From assembly GCA_018398585.1 (NCBI GenBank), contig JAGTTD010000019.1, forward strand, positions 62,001-126,000: a stretch of DNA of 64,000 nucleotides. Reading direction: 5' to 3'. Source of the DNA: Simmondsia chinensis (lineage: Eukaryota; Streptophyta; Magnoliopsida; Caryophyllales; Simmondsiaceae). How positions within the stretch are numbered: the stretch's first letter is position 1; every line of letters begins with the position of its first letter. The position numbers and the translations under genes were made by a program. Positions 1-11,465 of the stretch are shown here, one piece after another. Under the pieces are notes generated by a model that saw nothing but the letters and a program-made list of their open reading frames with translations, was not told the origin of the DNA and did no database searches.

Positions 1-2
1 GT

Positions 3-2171
3 GCCCATAAGCTGTACGCCAAACGCAGCAAATGCACGTTCGAACAAGACCATGTTGAGTACTTGGGCCATATTATCTCACAAGAGGGGGTGGCCACTGA
101 CATGGCTAAGATTGAAGCCATGAGAGATTGGCCCGTACCTACAAGCGTCAAAAGCCTCCGTGGGTTCCTTGGCCTCACTGGATATTACCGTAAGTTCATC
201 AAGGGTTATGGAACGTTGAGCAAACCCTTGACAAACCTCCTCAAGAAAGGATCCTTCCTCTGGAACGTGACCGCTCAGGAAGCCTTTGAGTCCCTGAAAG
301 TCGCCATGATGACAACGCCCGTGCTGGCCCTGCCTGACTTCAGCGAGCCTTTTGTCCTGGAAACAGACGCTTGTGACGTTGGCATTGGGGCCGTCTTGAC
401 TCAAAAGGGGAGGCCCTTAGCTTATCTTAGCCAGGCCCTCAGTCCGCGCCACTTGGGCCTATCTGTTTATGAGAAGGAGCTCATGGCCGTGATCATGGCC
501 GTCCAAAAATGGAGGCATTACCTCCTCGACAGCCATTTCATCATCAAGACAGAACACTCCAGCTTACGCCACCTCTTGGACCAGCGCATCAGCACCAGAC
601 TTCAGCAAAAGGGAGTCTCCAAGCTTATGGGCCTCAGCTATGGCATTCAGTACCGTAAGGGGGCCGAGAACCGTGCCGCAGATGCCTTGTCAAGGTGCAA
701 TGAAGGTTCAGACCAGGGCACGCTGGCCCAGCTGACCCTTGTCACCCCAACTTGGGTGAGGGAGGTTAGCGATAGTTATGTGGATGACATCCAAGCTTCC
801 CAGCTCCTTGCTCAGCTGGCCCTTGACCCTAAGGGCCAACCTCCATTCTCCCTTGAAAAGGGGATCATCCGTTACAAGGGACGCATCTATGTGGGTGAAA
901 GTGCATCCGTAAGAGACAAAGTCTTGCTTGCCCTCCATGATTCACCAGTTGCAGGACATGCAGGAGAGACAGGCACGTTGATGAGAGTCAAGAGCATGTT
1001 TTACTGGCCAAAGCTCAGAGACAGTGTCAAAGAATTGGTGCACAGCTGTGACATATGCCAACGTACAAAAGGGGAGCATGTGCCCTACCCAGGCCTACTC
1101 CAGCCCCTGTCGATTCCAGACCAGGCCTGGTCCAGCATCAGCCTGGATTTCATTGAAGGCCTGCCTCGGTCTCAAGGAAAGGACATGATCTTGGTTGTGG
1201 TGGACCGCTTCACCAAGTATGCCCATTTTTTGACCTTGGCACATCCTTATACAGCAGCAAGAGTGGCTCAGCTCTTCCTGGATCACGTATACCATTTGCA
1301 TGGGTTGCCAAAGGACATAGTCTCAGATAGGGATTCCTCCTTCTTAAGTCTATTCTGGAAGGAACTTATGCGTCTTGCTGGGGTGAACTTACTTATGAGC
1401 AGCTCTTATCACCCCCAATCTGATGGGAAGACCGAGAGAGTCAATCATTGCCTAGAAAATTATCTCCGTGCCATGGCCCTCCTCAAGCCCAAGCTATGGG
1501 CCCAATGGATGCCTTTAGCGGAATTTTGGTATAACACCAACTATCACTCCTCATTGAAGACCTCACCATTCAAGGCCCTGTATGGTTATGAACCACGCCT
1601 CCTAGCCTGGGATGTTCCTTGTCACTCTACTTCTCCTGATGTGGAGGACTTTGTCACAGAACGAGGTCATATGATCAACATTCTCAAGGAAAATCTGAAA
1701 GCAGCCCAGCATCGTTATAAGCAGATGGCAGATCTGAAAAGGACCGAACGCACGTTTGAAATAGGGGACTTAGTCTACCTCAAGCTGCAGCCTTACCGTC
1801 AGACATTCGTGGCCTTAAAAAGGAACTTGAAACTGGCAACTCGCTACTACGGTCCTTATCCAATCTTAGCCAAGATTGGGTCTGTTGCTTACAAACTAGA
1901 CCTGCCAGAAGGGGCCAAAATTCACCCAGTTTTCCACATATCCAGGCTCAAAAGGAAGATTGGGCAACGGGTTCAAAGCAGTAACTAGCTTCCACAATGT
2001 GACTCAGACGAGGATCCCGAAGTCATGCCTCTAGAGGTGCTCCAACACCGGACCGTGACAAGAGACAAGAAGAAAGTTGCACAGGTGCTGATCAAATGGA
2101 AAAACTTGGCAGAGGAGACATGGGAAGATTGGGCCTTCCTACGCAGGCAGTTTCCCCTCTTTAATCCTTGA
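3..2171 (+). pseudogene. Chromovirus pol fragment: RT end, RNase H, integrase, chromodomain
   Basis: The frame is open from base 3 to an in-frame TAG at 1986-1988, then continues in the same frame to 2171. The order is RT thumb/connection, RNase H (ETDACDVGIGAVL, YEKELMAV, ADALSR), integrase zinc finger (HDSP...GHAG, CDICQ), integrase core (SLDF, SDRDSSF, and E in DGKTERVN), then the GPY/F-type tail GPYPILAKIG. Past the stop lies a chromodomain (VLIKWKNLAEETWEDW). The nonsense codon removes the chromodomain. An expected Asp in RNase H (KTDHSSL in relatives) is Glu here. The chromodomain places it among chromoviruses (Tekay/Reina/Galadriel side); the exact clade is not resolved. Confidence 0.9.
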
Positions 2172-2200
2172 GGACAAGGATCGTTTCATGGGGAAGGCAC

Positions 2201-2802
2201 TGTCACGGGTCTGCCCCAGCTCGTGTCTGGGTCCGCTAAAGTTCGCGCCAGAGGTTTGCTGAGGTCCGGCCCAGCGGATTGTCAAGGCTCAGCCCGGTTC
2301 GCTGCCAGAGGTTTGTCAAGGCTCAGCCCGGTTCGCTGCCTAAGGATGTCATGACACTGCCTTAGGCCCGGCCCGTTAGTACTTGTAATGGCCCATTCTT
2401 AATTGAACTAACACCCGATATTAATAAGTATAAATTGAGTATTAATTCAATTAATTAGCCACTTAAAATAAAGGAAATATAATAGAAGAATCTAGAACCT
2501 CAAGAAACGGTTACAAGCAACACGCTCCCCCCTTTCCCTTTCCCGCCTCTTTGCTTGTGGCGGTTATTTCCCGCCTAATTCATTTGAATGATTGTAAGTA
2601 GTTTAAATAGGGAGACTTATACTTGTAATTTGGCATCCAAACAAATATGAAATGAACTCTTCTCTTTCCCGTCTTTAATTCTCTCTATTTCTCATCTAAA
2701 TTTCACCTTCTTTCTCTCATCTTAACTCTAAACTCCTTATCAACCAAATTCTTAGATCACTTCGATCTTTGAATCTTAAGTCACGAACTCAAGATCGTGA
2801 CA
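2201..2802 (+). repeat. 3' LTR of the chromovirus
   Basis: It is 602 bp long, starting TGTCACGGG and ending CGTGACA (TG...CA with 7-bp inverted ends). It contains a perfect 26-bp direct repeat starting at 2281 and again at 2315 (period 34), giving a small tandem block in U3. A TATA-like tttaaatag lies near 2603. Confidence 0.85.
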
Positions 2803-3555
2803 CGGTACCACTATCGCCCGACCATCGCCGCCTCTCTCCTACCGCCTGACATCCTCACCGGTACGGCCACCCCAGTACCGTCCTCCTCTCACCTCGGTAC
2901 CGCCCATCATCTCACTTCCACCTCTACCACCTGACGCCCTTACCGTCACCACCTCACCTACCGCCCAGCCACCGGTGCCGCCTAGCCTCGGGTACCGCCT
3001 GACCCGTCTCGGTACCGCCGTCACCACCCCAATACCGCCTCCTCCCTCCTCTTCTATAAATACCCCCTTTTCCCCTCCTCACAAGGGGACACACTTTCTC
3101 TCTCCCAATAACCCAACAATACAACCACCCATCCCTCTCTCTCCTCTCACTCCGGTTTAACCTCAGCCACCTTGCCCGTACAATTCCGGCCATGCGCCGA
3201 CCACCTCACCCGTACAGCTCCGACCACCAGAAGTGCCGTTCTCCTCTCCGGCCACCTCGTCGGCCCTTTGGCTCTTGTCTCTCTCTCTCCCGGCCCATAA
3301 GGCCCTGCGTCGGCCACCTCGCTGGTACGGATTCCGGCCACCAGCTACCAAGGGCCGTCTCCATATACGATAAGTATTTATTATTGTTTACTTTACGTTA
3401 TTTACTTATCATATATTATGATTATTATTATGCCTTTACTAACTTAGGCATCGGAGGGGTCTCCCGCGGGTAAACCCGTGGGTCCCTCTGACGGTCTTGC
3501 TTGTTTTGTAGGGGAGCCCGGGTTAAATGCTCCAGCAGCTGCTTTCTCAAGTGAG
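2803..3555 (+). repeat. Second LTR fragment (Ty3/gypsy-like), interrupted by the chromovirus
   Basis: This is C-rich sequence with repeated ggtaccgcc words, then a TATA box (ctataaatacccc at about 3052). It ends in a block with CTAACTTAGGCATCGGAG followed by a thymine-rich stretch and GCAGG-like text, wording I associate with the R/U5 part of plant Ty3/gypsy (Tat/Athila-like) LTRs. No coding frame here is credible. The right end is not sharply defined. The chromovirus sits against its left side, suggesting insertion into this LTR. Confidence 0.5.
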
Positions 3556-3862
3556 GGTTAAGTCCCACTCTCATCTAGAACCCAACTAAAAAATTTCGAA
3601 ACACTAGTAAAATAGAGCTGGAAGGAACGAGGATTAAGAAAGGCGTGACACGTGAGGTTGATTGAGTCTTTGATTGCTGAAATCACAGCTGACGAAAGCC
3701 GAGGGGAGAGAGAGAGAGAGCATTGACAAAGAAATTTAAAGGAATATGCAGACCACCCATCATCTCCACACAGACATTGGGCGACTTCCCTAAGGATAAT
3801 AAATTCAGGGAGGAGGAGGGACTGACCAACCATATCATATACAATACAAATACACAAGCGCA

Positions 3863-3866
<4 letters not shown>

Positions 3867-3892
<26 letters not shown>
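3867..3892 (+). repeat. (AG)13 microsatellite touching the P450 start codon
   Basis: Thirteen AG units end directly at the ATG at 3893, so the repeat forms the last bases of the 5' UTR. GA/CT repeats are common in plant 5' UTRs and can bind BPC/GAF-type factors. A role here is inference. Confidence 0.9.
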
Positions 3893-3899
<7 letters not shown>

Positions 3900-5479
3900 T
3901 ATGGTTCACGATCCTGCTCGCAGGCTGCCTCGCCGCCCTCGTCAAGGCCTCCTTGGACCTTTTTATTAGTAGTAAGAGCAAGAAGCGGACTCTGCCTCCT
4001 GGACCTCGTGCGGTGCCCCTCATCGGCAGGGCTCTATGGCTTCTCAAATCCTTCTCCGAACTTGAGCCCATCCTCCGATCTCTTCGCTCCCAGTTTGGTC
4101 CTATCGTGGCCTTGCCCGTTGGTCCCCGCCCCGCCATCATCGTATCCAGCCGCACCCTCGCCCACCAGGCCCTCGTCCATATGGGCGCTGTCTTCGCCGA
4201 TCGTCCCAAGCCTCTCCCCACCTCCAGGACTGTCAACCGCAACCAGCACAACATCAGCTCCGCCTCGTACGGTCCCAATTGGCGCCTCCTCCGCCGTAAT
4301 CTCACCTCCGAGATCCTCCACCCCTCCCGCGTCAAATCCTACTCCCCTGCTCGTAAATGGGTCCTCGACATCCTCCTCCGCCGCTTCAGGGAAGATTCAA
4401 CCGCTGCTGCTGGAGGTGCAGGAGTCAAGGTCATGGACCATTTCCATTTCGCCATGTTCTGCCTGCTTGTTGTCATGTGCTTTGGGGATAAGCAGGACGA
4501 ATCCCAGATCAGAGATATCGAAACCGTCCAACGCCGATTGCTGGTCTCTTTCGGTCGTTTCCAGATTCTCAATTTCTGGCCGTGGTTGACCAAAATCGTG
4601 CTCCGCCGCCGGTGGGAGGAGCTTCTCGAGCTGACAAGGAATCAAGATGAGGTGTTGGTCCCTCTCATAAGAGCTCGAAAGCAAGTCCATGCGATTCGAT
4701 CGGGCAAGCCCAACGGCAACAGCAGCAGCCACGGGAACGAAGACGAGGGCTTACTGTGCTACGCAGACACGTTGATGGAGCTGGAGCTGGAGGAAGAGGA
4801 TGGGAAGAGGAAGATGACGGAATTAGAAATGGTAAGCGTGTGCTCCGAATTTCTGAACGCGGGTACAGATACTACTTCAACAGCTTTACAATGGATCATG
4901 GCGAACCTGGTCAAGTATCCAAGCATCCAGGAGAAGCTGTATGAAGAGATCAAAGGAGTGGTGGGATCAGGGGAAGAAGAGGTGACGGAAGAGCTGCTGT
5001 GCAGGATGCCATACTTGAAAGCCGTGATACTGGAAGGACTAAGACGCCACCCGCCGGGTCATTTTGTGCTGCCTCACGCGGTCACCAGAGAGGTGGAGCT
5101 GGGCGGCTACACGGTGCCCAAAAATGCAACCATAAATTTCATGGTGGCGGAGATGGGGTGGGATCCGGAGGAGTGGGAAGACCCAATGGAGTTCAAGCCA
5201 GAGAGGTTCTTGATGGGGAAACAAGCAGAGGTGGTGGAGTTTGATGTAACAGGGAGCAGAGAGATAAAAATGATGCCATTTGGAGTGGGAAGGAGGATAT
5301 GTCCTGGGTCTGCGTTGGCTATGCTTCATTTGGAGTACTTTGTGGCTAATTTGGTTTGGAATTTCGAATGGAAGGCTGTTGAGGGCGACGTGGATTTGTC
5401 TGAGAAGCAAGAGTTCACCATTGTCATGAAACATCCACTCCGCGCTCTCCTTTCTCCCAGACTGAAATCAATGTCATGA
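3893..5479 (+). CDS. Cytochrome P450, CYP89A-like
   Basis: An intact single-exon frame of 528 residues, normal length for a plant microsomal P450. CYP89 genes are typically intronless. Visible landmarks are an N-terminal membrane anchor (about residues 3-25), a basic stretch then the PPGP hinge (35-38), the I-helix AGTDTTS (about 322-328), the K-helix ExxR (EGLRR, about 379), PERF, and the heme-binding [10 protein letters not shown] with its Cys ligand (about 463-472). The family is an ER-bound heme monooxygenase using NADPH-P450 reductase. In Arabidopsis CYP89A9 acts in chlorophyll catabolism, but the substrate of this paralogue cannot be read from sequence. The ATG follows a GA repeat. A broken relative lies at about 48990-49567. 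Assignment to CYP89 rests on the K-helix to heme region and is fairly firm. Confidence 0.92.
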
Positions 5480-5496
5480 TTCAATTTCCGCATACC

Positions 5497-5502
5497 AATA
5501 AA
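5497..5502 (+). terminator. Polyadenylation signal AATAAA of the P450 gene
   Basis: A canonical AATAAA occurs 18 bases after the stop codon, within T-rich 3' sequence. Confidence 0.55.
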
Positions 5503-6274
5503 CGCTTTTACTTGGGGTTGGGAGGTCCTTCATTTCATTATTTGTAAGTAAGCGGTTGCTTTGCTCATACACAGGAGCAATGCTGGTTACACTTCGCGTT
5601 AGTTGTGTCTTTGTTAGCCTTTTTCCCTCATTATTCATGTACGTACAAATAAATTTGGGTCCTCGCTTGTATACATATGCTTTTTGGTCAGGAGAAGTCT
5701 GGGCTCCCTTAGTCTTTCTCCCACCCCCTCTCTTTCCAACAGAGGTGGTGTTCTCTAATTCACCTTTTTTTTATAAAAAAAAATCGTGATATAGTATAGC
5801 ATTGATCTTCTTCTTTTGCCTTTTCTCTTTCTAAAATAAGAAATTACGAAAATAGGCAGGGCCAGAGGCAAAGCATATGAGATTGCATGGTTTAGTTCGA
5901 TAGCTTCAACAGGCTACAGGCCCCGTAAGTTCTTACGGATCAAAAGTTAAGTCCTTACAGGCCCCGTAAGTTGCTAATCAAGAAAACTGACAGCAATATT
6001 GTAAAGACAATGGCTGGAAAAGAGATAGCTAGCGATGTCTAGTTGAGCTACCTTCCTCCTCAGGGATTGGGGTTGCTGCAGCGTTGTAAGCCTGTTCATA
6101 CCCAGGAAAACCATTGGGCAATGCACAATTCAGGTGGATCACTTTACAGATTTATAAAATTTTCAGTAGGAAACAGGAAAGCATCCTAAATCACACTAGT
6201 TAGAGCTTCGAAGGGAGGAGAGAGAGAAGGAGATGAATTCGCTTAAGGAGAACCATCATCGTAGTCCTAATGGC
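5503..6274. other. Intergenic, with a 16-bp direct repeat
   Basis: No gene is seen apart from the weak exon-like stretch listed separately. The 16-mer acaggccccgtaagtt occurs at 5916-5931 and 5957-5972 with a 25-bp spacer, which could be an old insertion footprint. Confidence 0.5.
6029..6152 (-). pseudogene. Possible orphan terminal exon (unrecognised)
   Basis: On the minus strand about 35 codons, including ALPNGFPGYEQAYNAAA and PIPEEEGSS, run to a TAG at 6029-6031 with protein-like composition. A stop lies in frame just upstream at about 6153, and a weak AG acceptor is possible. I do not recognise the family. It could be the last exon of a gene broken by the hAT-like element at 6275, or chance. 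Confidence 0.2.
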
Positions 6275-7238
6275 CAGGGGTGTACACGGTCCAGTTTTTA
6301 TAAGAACCGCACCAAAATCAGACCAAACCGTAATAATGCGGTTTGAAAATTTTTTCAAACCAAACCAAACCAAACCGTATTTTGTGGCTTGGTTTGGTTT
6401 GGTTATAGTTTAACCATAGTTTTAAAAAAGCTCATATTTTACCAATAAATGTAGATTAAAATTAATTATAGATATATATCCATTTTGTCATATTCAAGGT
6501 CGTTATATACCTGTAATTTTCTAACTTAATTATCTTATTTATAAATAGTTATGTAACAAAAATTTCAGTAGTAAGAATTTTTTGAGTTATTTACCCCAAA
6601 TGTCCTTATACTTTACCCTTTTATATCAATTTAGTCCTTACACTTTTTATTATGTTAATTTAGTCTCGATACAAGTGTACTGTGTCAATGTAGTCCTTAA
6701 AGTAAGTAAAGTTTATGTTAAATTGTTAATGAAATTTTTTATGGTTCAATCAAGATTTGGTTAAATTAAATCAATGGGTGGATTTGCAATGGGTTACTTA
6801 TATCCAACATGATTGTGCTGTTAAAATTACATCGTTGACTTAATTTAAATTTTGGCCAAAGAACTAAATTAACACTATATAAGTTGTAGAGCGACTAAAT
6901 TAACACAATTAAAGGTACAAGGACTAAATTGATAAAATAATAAATACAGGAACCTTTGATACAAATAATCTTTTTTTTATCAGGTTGTCAATTAAAATTT
7001 TGTTAACTACTAACGTGACTTATTATGATTCAGATTATGTAAATAATCATTGAACCCTTTTTTTATTTTATGGTTTATGGTTTAGGTTTGGTTTTAAACT
7101 GAACCTAAACCGTAAACTCTACTAACCAAAATTTTATAAATCAAACCATAATTTTTCAAACTATAAACTAAATCAAACTGTAAATTATGATTTGGTCTGG
7201 TTTAAATTATAGTTTAGACCGATTTTTGCACACCCCTA
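6275..7238. mobile_element. Non-autonomous hAT-like element
   Basis: The ends are CAGGGGTGTACA and the complement of TAGGGGTGTGCA, typical of plant hAT-type inverted repeats. The flanking 8-mers ctaatggc (6267-6274) and ttcatggc (7239-7246) match at 6 of 8 positions, fitting an aged 8-bp duplication. The subterminal regions are repeated AAACCAAACC/GGTTTGGTTT words that can fold back. No transposase frame is present. It contains the nested foldback at 6587-6968. Confidence 0.7.
6587..6968. mobile_element. Foldback MITE nested in the hAT-like element
   Basis: The left arm reads TTATTTACCCCAAATGTCC and continues with 'aatttagtcctta' words. The right arm is the imperfect reverse complement (ggaacctttgatacaaataa). 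The 382-bp unit is a large imperfect inverted repeat with no coding capacity. Target duplications are not convincing. It may be MULE-like. Confidence 0.55.
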
Positions 7239-7246
7239 TTCATGGC

Positions 7247-7880
7247 CGCGTCCTTCCTATGTTTTTCCTTTCTTTTCTTGTTGGGCTTCAAATACTATAA
7301 AACCCCAACTAGTTTTGGGCCTGGTTTTTGTATCTTGGTTCACTACTGAACATGCATCTATGCTTGGTACTTGGCACTTCGTAGACGGGTGAGGTCCAGT
7401 TAGACACGTATCCTCACACGGGTCACTTCTATCCGTGCTGTGCAGGACTTATTACCATTGAGGTGATACTCTTTCATTTTTCCCCTCTATTAGTATTATT
7501 ATTATTATTGTAATTATCGTAATTATATGCACATGATATTATGACACACATAATATATGCTCTTATTTTTAATTATATTATGACAATCATGTTTATTTAA
7601 GGTCACAACAGCTATCTCCACCTGCTTATATATAGATGTATTATCTAGGGCCAACTTGTGTTTAGACCTATTATATAGGTCTTGTAACTATAAGTAAAAT
7701 AAAATGTTCATCATTGTTGTAGCAACGCCATCAACCACATCACGTTATCTATTACTACAAATGTCAGTATTGAGAAGTGGCCGCTGACAACAATCATGTG
7801 GTAAGGATTTTTTTTTTGTTTGCATGCATTTAAGCATGCTCTCGAGGCTTGCAAATTCCTAGACGATAGTGGTCTAAGGG
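7247..7880. other. Intergenic, no gene seen
   Basis: AT-rich with short ATT repeats near 7490-7510. No coding frame, RNA gene or defined repeat was recognised. Confidence 0.6.
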
Positions 7881-8457
7881 GCTAGAACTATGGGTGTAAA
7901 CAAACCAAAGATACATTTGATGAATTATTCGTGTTCGAAATCAATTACAACTCATTTATGTTCAATATGAGGCCTTTGATAGCTTACTGAGCCAAGTTTG
8001 AGCAACCGAGTGTGAAAAAGGGAATGCTCAGCTCATTAAGGTCTGCGAACAGTTTGAGGAGCTCGATAAGAGATTGTTAAAATTTTACCAAAGACTCGTT
8101 AAAAGCTCATTAAGCACTTGTGAACAATCATTATTAGCTAAAAAATGATTCGATAATGGCTCGATAATAACTTGAATAGTTTAGCTTCATAGTGAGCTCG
8201 ACTCGATAGCAAGTACAACTTAGTTATGAGAGTGATTCGGCTCAATAACAAATTTAGTTCGACTTGATAACGATTTTGAATCGGCTCGATTAGGCTAAAA
8301 AGTCGAGTTGAGTTGAGCACCGATCACATAAAAATCTTATTGGATTGAGCTCAAACAAAAGTTCGAAAGATTAATAAGAGCTTGGCTCGAACTTGAGCTC
8401 GATAAGCCTTATTGAGTTTGAGTTCAAACAAGGGAGTGTTTAGCTTAACTCGAATCA

Positions 8458-9069
8458 TGTTAGGATTATGTCTCAAATTACTTGGTATTTTAAGTAGAGA
8501 AGCCGTGAGGAGGCCGATCGATCGGGGTGAAGCTCGATCGATCGGGATAGCTACGTAAAAGAAGGATGGCAGCAGTAAGGGAGCCGATCGATCGGGACCC
8601 CCCGATCAATTGGGAAACGCCTTTCACGGGCCTATAAATAGGGGCGTAGGGTTTACGTCATATGTGATCCAATTAAAGAGTGAGGCACCGCCATTGAGAG
8701 AGAAAGAAAGGTGATTTCGCAATTCCTCTAATTCAGATTTCGAGTGCTACGAGAGTTAAGAGAAAGTGATTGTAATTCTTTCATAGATCTCGTCAAGAGG
8801 AAGTGTCGTTGTAATTCTTTCGTTCAGTATCAATAAAGAATCTCCATCTCCGCCCATGGTTTTCTCCCCTCTCGATTGTAGAGGGGTTTCCACGTAAATA
8901 TTGTGTGTTCGTGTTTGTTCTTTCTTTCTCATATATTTGTTTATTTCTCATTTGTGTGAGTCATATTATTTGAATCGAATCAAGTGATTAGGGTTCACGC
9001 TTCCGCATCAAGGTTTCCCTAATAAATTGGTATCATAGTGTATCCATTTGTTCCATATTTATCCGCACA
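8458..9069 (+). repeat. 5' LTR of the deleted copia element
   Basis: It is 612 bp. U3 carries several CGATCGATCG palindromes (8515-8610) just upstream of a TATA box (ctataaatagggg, about 8631). The LTR end is set by the primer-binding site at 9070 and by comparison with the 3' LTR. An internal CCTAATA at 9018-9024 mimics an LTR end but is not one. Confidence 0.85.
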
Positions 9070-9107
9070 AATTGGTATTAGAGCCCTGTTTATTTCGATT
9101 TGATACT

Positions 9108-10801
9108 ATGACGTCCGCAATTAGATCCGAAGTTGAGAAGTTTGGTGGTCAAGGGAGCTTCAGTTTATGGCAAGTTCACGTTAAGGGCCTCTTGACTCAA
9201 AGTGGCTTGAAGAAAGCTTTAGATGGGAAAGAGAAGAAACCAGAGAATTTGACAGAAGCACAATGGGAGGAGTTAGAAGAAAAGGCTCTCACTACAATTC
9301 AGATGTGTCTTACCGATGACGTTTTGATAGAAGTTCTGGATGTGAGACTGCTAAGGAGTTATGAGAGAAATTGCAAGATATGTTCTATTTCAAGTCCGTC
9401 TCCAACAAACTCGCAATTAAGCACCGGTTATTCACGTTTTGTATGTTAGAAGGTACGTCACTTAAGAATCACGTCAATGAATTTAATTCAATTATTCAAG
9501 ATTTGAAAGAATTGGATGATGTTCCTAAGAATGAAGATCATGCAATGTTGTTGTTATGTTCTCTCTCTGCTTCATATAAGGGTTTTGTTGAAAGCATGAT
9601 TTATGGTGGTAGACAAACCATATCTATTGGTGAAGTTAAGAGAAATCTACTGAGTAAAGAACAAGTAGATAGAGAATTATCTGATTCTGCTTATAACTCA
9701 GGTAGTGGTTTATTTGTGAGAGGGAGAACTGAGTATGATTATAGTGGAAGCAAACTTAAGTCTAGGCATCAAGACCTAACCTGTAACTACAGTCATAAGA
9801 AAGGGCACATTAAGAAAGACTGTTACAAGCTTAAAAGAAAACTTGAAGCAGATAACAGGTCTGACCAGAGATCCATAGTAGCTAGTGTTATGGATGGTGA
9901 GAATGATGATCTTCTATTGTCTGTGTCTGAACCTCAGTCCAATTTGGGAGATAGTTGGATTTTGGATTTGGGTTGCTCCTATCATGTTTGTCCCAATCGG
10001 GATTGGTTTTCCACGTATGAGTCAGTTCGAGGTGGAGTTGCTTTGATGGGTACTGATACTCTATGCAAAGTTCTGGGTATAGGAACAATTCGTTTTAGGA
10101 TGTTCGATGGCACTATCAGGGTTTTGAGCGATGTTCGCTATGTTCCTAATTTGAAGAAGAATCTCATCTCTTTAGGTACTCTTGAGTCTAAAGGGTACAG
10201 GTACACAGCTGAAGGTGGAGTTTTGAAGGTCGTTAAGGGTGCTTTGACAGTTATGAAGGGCAGAAGGGTAGGTACTCTGTACGAGCTTGTCGGTTCCACA
10301 GTTGTTAGATCTGTTGCAGTATCTTCATCATTCTTGTTGTTGATAGAACCAGAGATCACAAATTCAGGACGTTTGAGATTGGATCACTCAGGTGATAGGG
10401 GTCTGTCTGAGCACAGTGTGAGGGGTTCTTTTTGTGGTCAGTCTACAAGATTGATAGTATGTGAACAAGGGCTTTATGGGAAGCAAAAAAGTTTTCGCTC
10501 CAAGCAATTCCTGATGAGTAGACGTGTTACGTTTGATGAGTCTTCATTGCTATCTCCACAGAAGATGTCATCAGTTGTTTATGATTCAGGTCAGGTGAGT
10601 AAGCCAGAGGAAGTTCAGTTTCAGTTGAGTAACACAGTTCAGCAACAGGTGGTTGTTTCAGATAATGTGTCAAGAGCCAATTCAGAGAAGAAGAAGATTG
10701 GCATTGCTGATAATCTCTCAGATACGTTCACTCAGTTGCTACCTAGCAAGAAGTTCAAGCTTCTCTCGGACTCAGTTAAGTTTCGTGTTTTGTTGAGATA
10801 A
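9108..10801 (+). pseudogene. Copia gag-protease remnant fused to the pol C-terminus
   Basis: The gag frame starts at 9108 (MTSAIRSEVEKFGG). It is broken near 9345 by a one-base loss and a TGG-to-TGA change relative to the sister copy, then continues in another frame from about 9371 to 10801. The zinc knuckle reads CNYSHKKGHIKKDC, with the second Cys changed to Ser. The protease site is ILDLGCSYH instead of the DSG seen in the sister copy, so it is probably inactive. After the start of the pre-integrase region the frame jumps to integrase-RT linker text and then to the polyprotein end (TQLLPSKKFKLL...VLLR). Confidence 0.85.
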
Positions 10802-10877
10802 CCCCGTGTGTGGGGTGTTTAGTGGAGAAGGTGGAAGAAATTCTTTTATATATGTAATTTGAGCCAAGGTGAAGATT

Positions 10878-11465
10878 TGTTAGGATTATGTCTCAAATTA
10901 CTTGATATTTTAAGTGGAGAAACCGTGAGGAGGCCGATCGATCGGGATAGTTACGTAAAAGAAGGACGGCAGCAGTAAGGGAGCCGATCTATCGGGACTC
11001 CTCGATCAATTGGGAAACGCGTTTCACGGGCCTATAAATAGGGGCGTAGGGTTTACGTCATATGTGATCCAATTAAAGAGTGAGGCGCCGCCAATGAGAG
11101 AGAGAGGTGATTTCGTAATTCCTCTAATTCAGATTTTGAGTGCTACGAAAGTTAAGAGAAAGTGATTGTAATTCTTTCATAGATCTCGTCAAGAGGAAGT
11201 GTCGTTGTAATTCTTCCGTTCAGTATCAATAAAGAATCTCCATCTCCGCCCGTGGTTTTCTGCCCTCTCGATTGTAGAGGGGTTTTCACGTAAATATTGT
11301 GTGTTCATGTTTGTTCTTTCTTTCTCATATATTTGTTTACTTCTCGTTTGTGTGAGTCATATTATTTGAATCAAATCAAGTGATTAGGGTTCACGCTTCC
11401 ACATCAAGGTTTTCCTAACAAATTGGTATCATAGTATATCAGTTTGTTCCAGATTTATCCGCACA
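10878..11465 (+). repeat. 3' LTR of the deleted copia element
   Basis: It is 588 bp and closely matches 8458-9069. It lacks one GATCGATC-containing unit of about 19 bp in U3 and has small differences in the GA-rich leader, so it has diverged from its partner since insertion. Confidence 0.85.

Larger units (their letters stand above)
1..2802 (+). mobile_element. Ty3/gypsy chromovirus, 3' part (pol end plus 3' LTR)
   Basis: The window opens inside reverse transcriptase and runs through RNase H, integrase and chromodomain into a 3' LTR, so the 5' LTR and gag lie upstream. The LTR has 7-bp inverted ends (TGTCACG/CGTGACA). A short purine-rich stretch before 2201 is the likely polypurine tract. 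An in-frame stop in pol shows that the copy is dead. The element appears to have inserted into another LTR (2803-3555), because LTR-like sequence resumes directly after its 3' end. The expected 5-bp duplication cannot be checked because the left end is outside the window. Confidence 0.9.
8458..11465 (+). mobile_element. Ty1/copia element with a large internal deletion
   Basis: The two LTRs (8458-9069 and 10878-11465) begin TGTTAGG and end CGCACA. The 5' LTR is followed by an AATTGGTATTAGAGC primer-binding site (initiator-tRNA-Met type), and the 3' LTR is preceded by a purine-rich AAGGTGAAGA tract. The flanks aatca (8453-8457) and aatga (11466-11470) look like a decayed 5-bp duplication. The internal region keeps gag, a damaged protease and the last residues of pol, but most of integrase and all of RT/RNase H are absent. 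It is non-autonomous and of the same family as 18526-24766. Confidence 0.88.

Noticed and set aside
3723..4589. Long alternative frames overlapping the P450 (288 residues on +, 166 on -)
   Set aside because: They are shadows of the GC-rich P450 coding sequence with low-complexity, non-domain translations.
9018..9060. LTR boundary at CCTAATA (9018-9024) and CCTAACA (11414-11420), implying an anomalous extra 45 bp after the 3' LTR
   Set aside because: The true primer site starts at 9070 and both LTRs continue to CGCACA, which restores symmetrical ends and a 5-bp-like duplication. The inner CCTAACA is coincidental.
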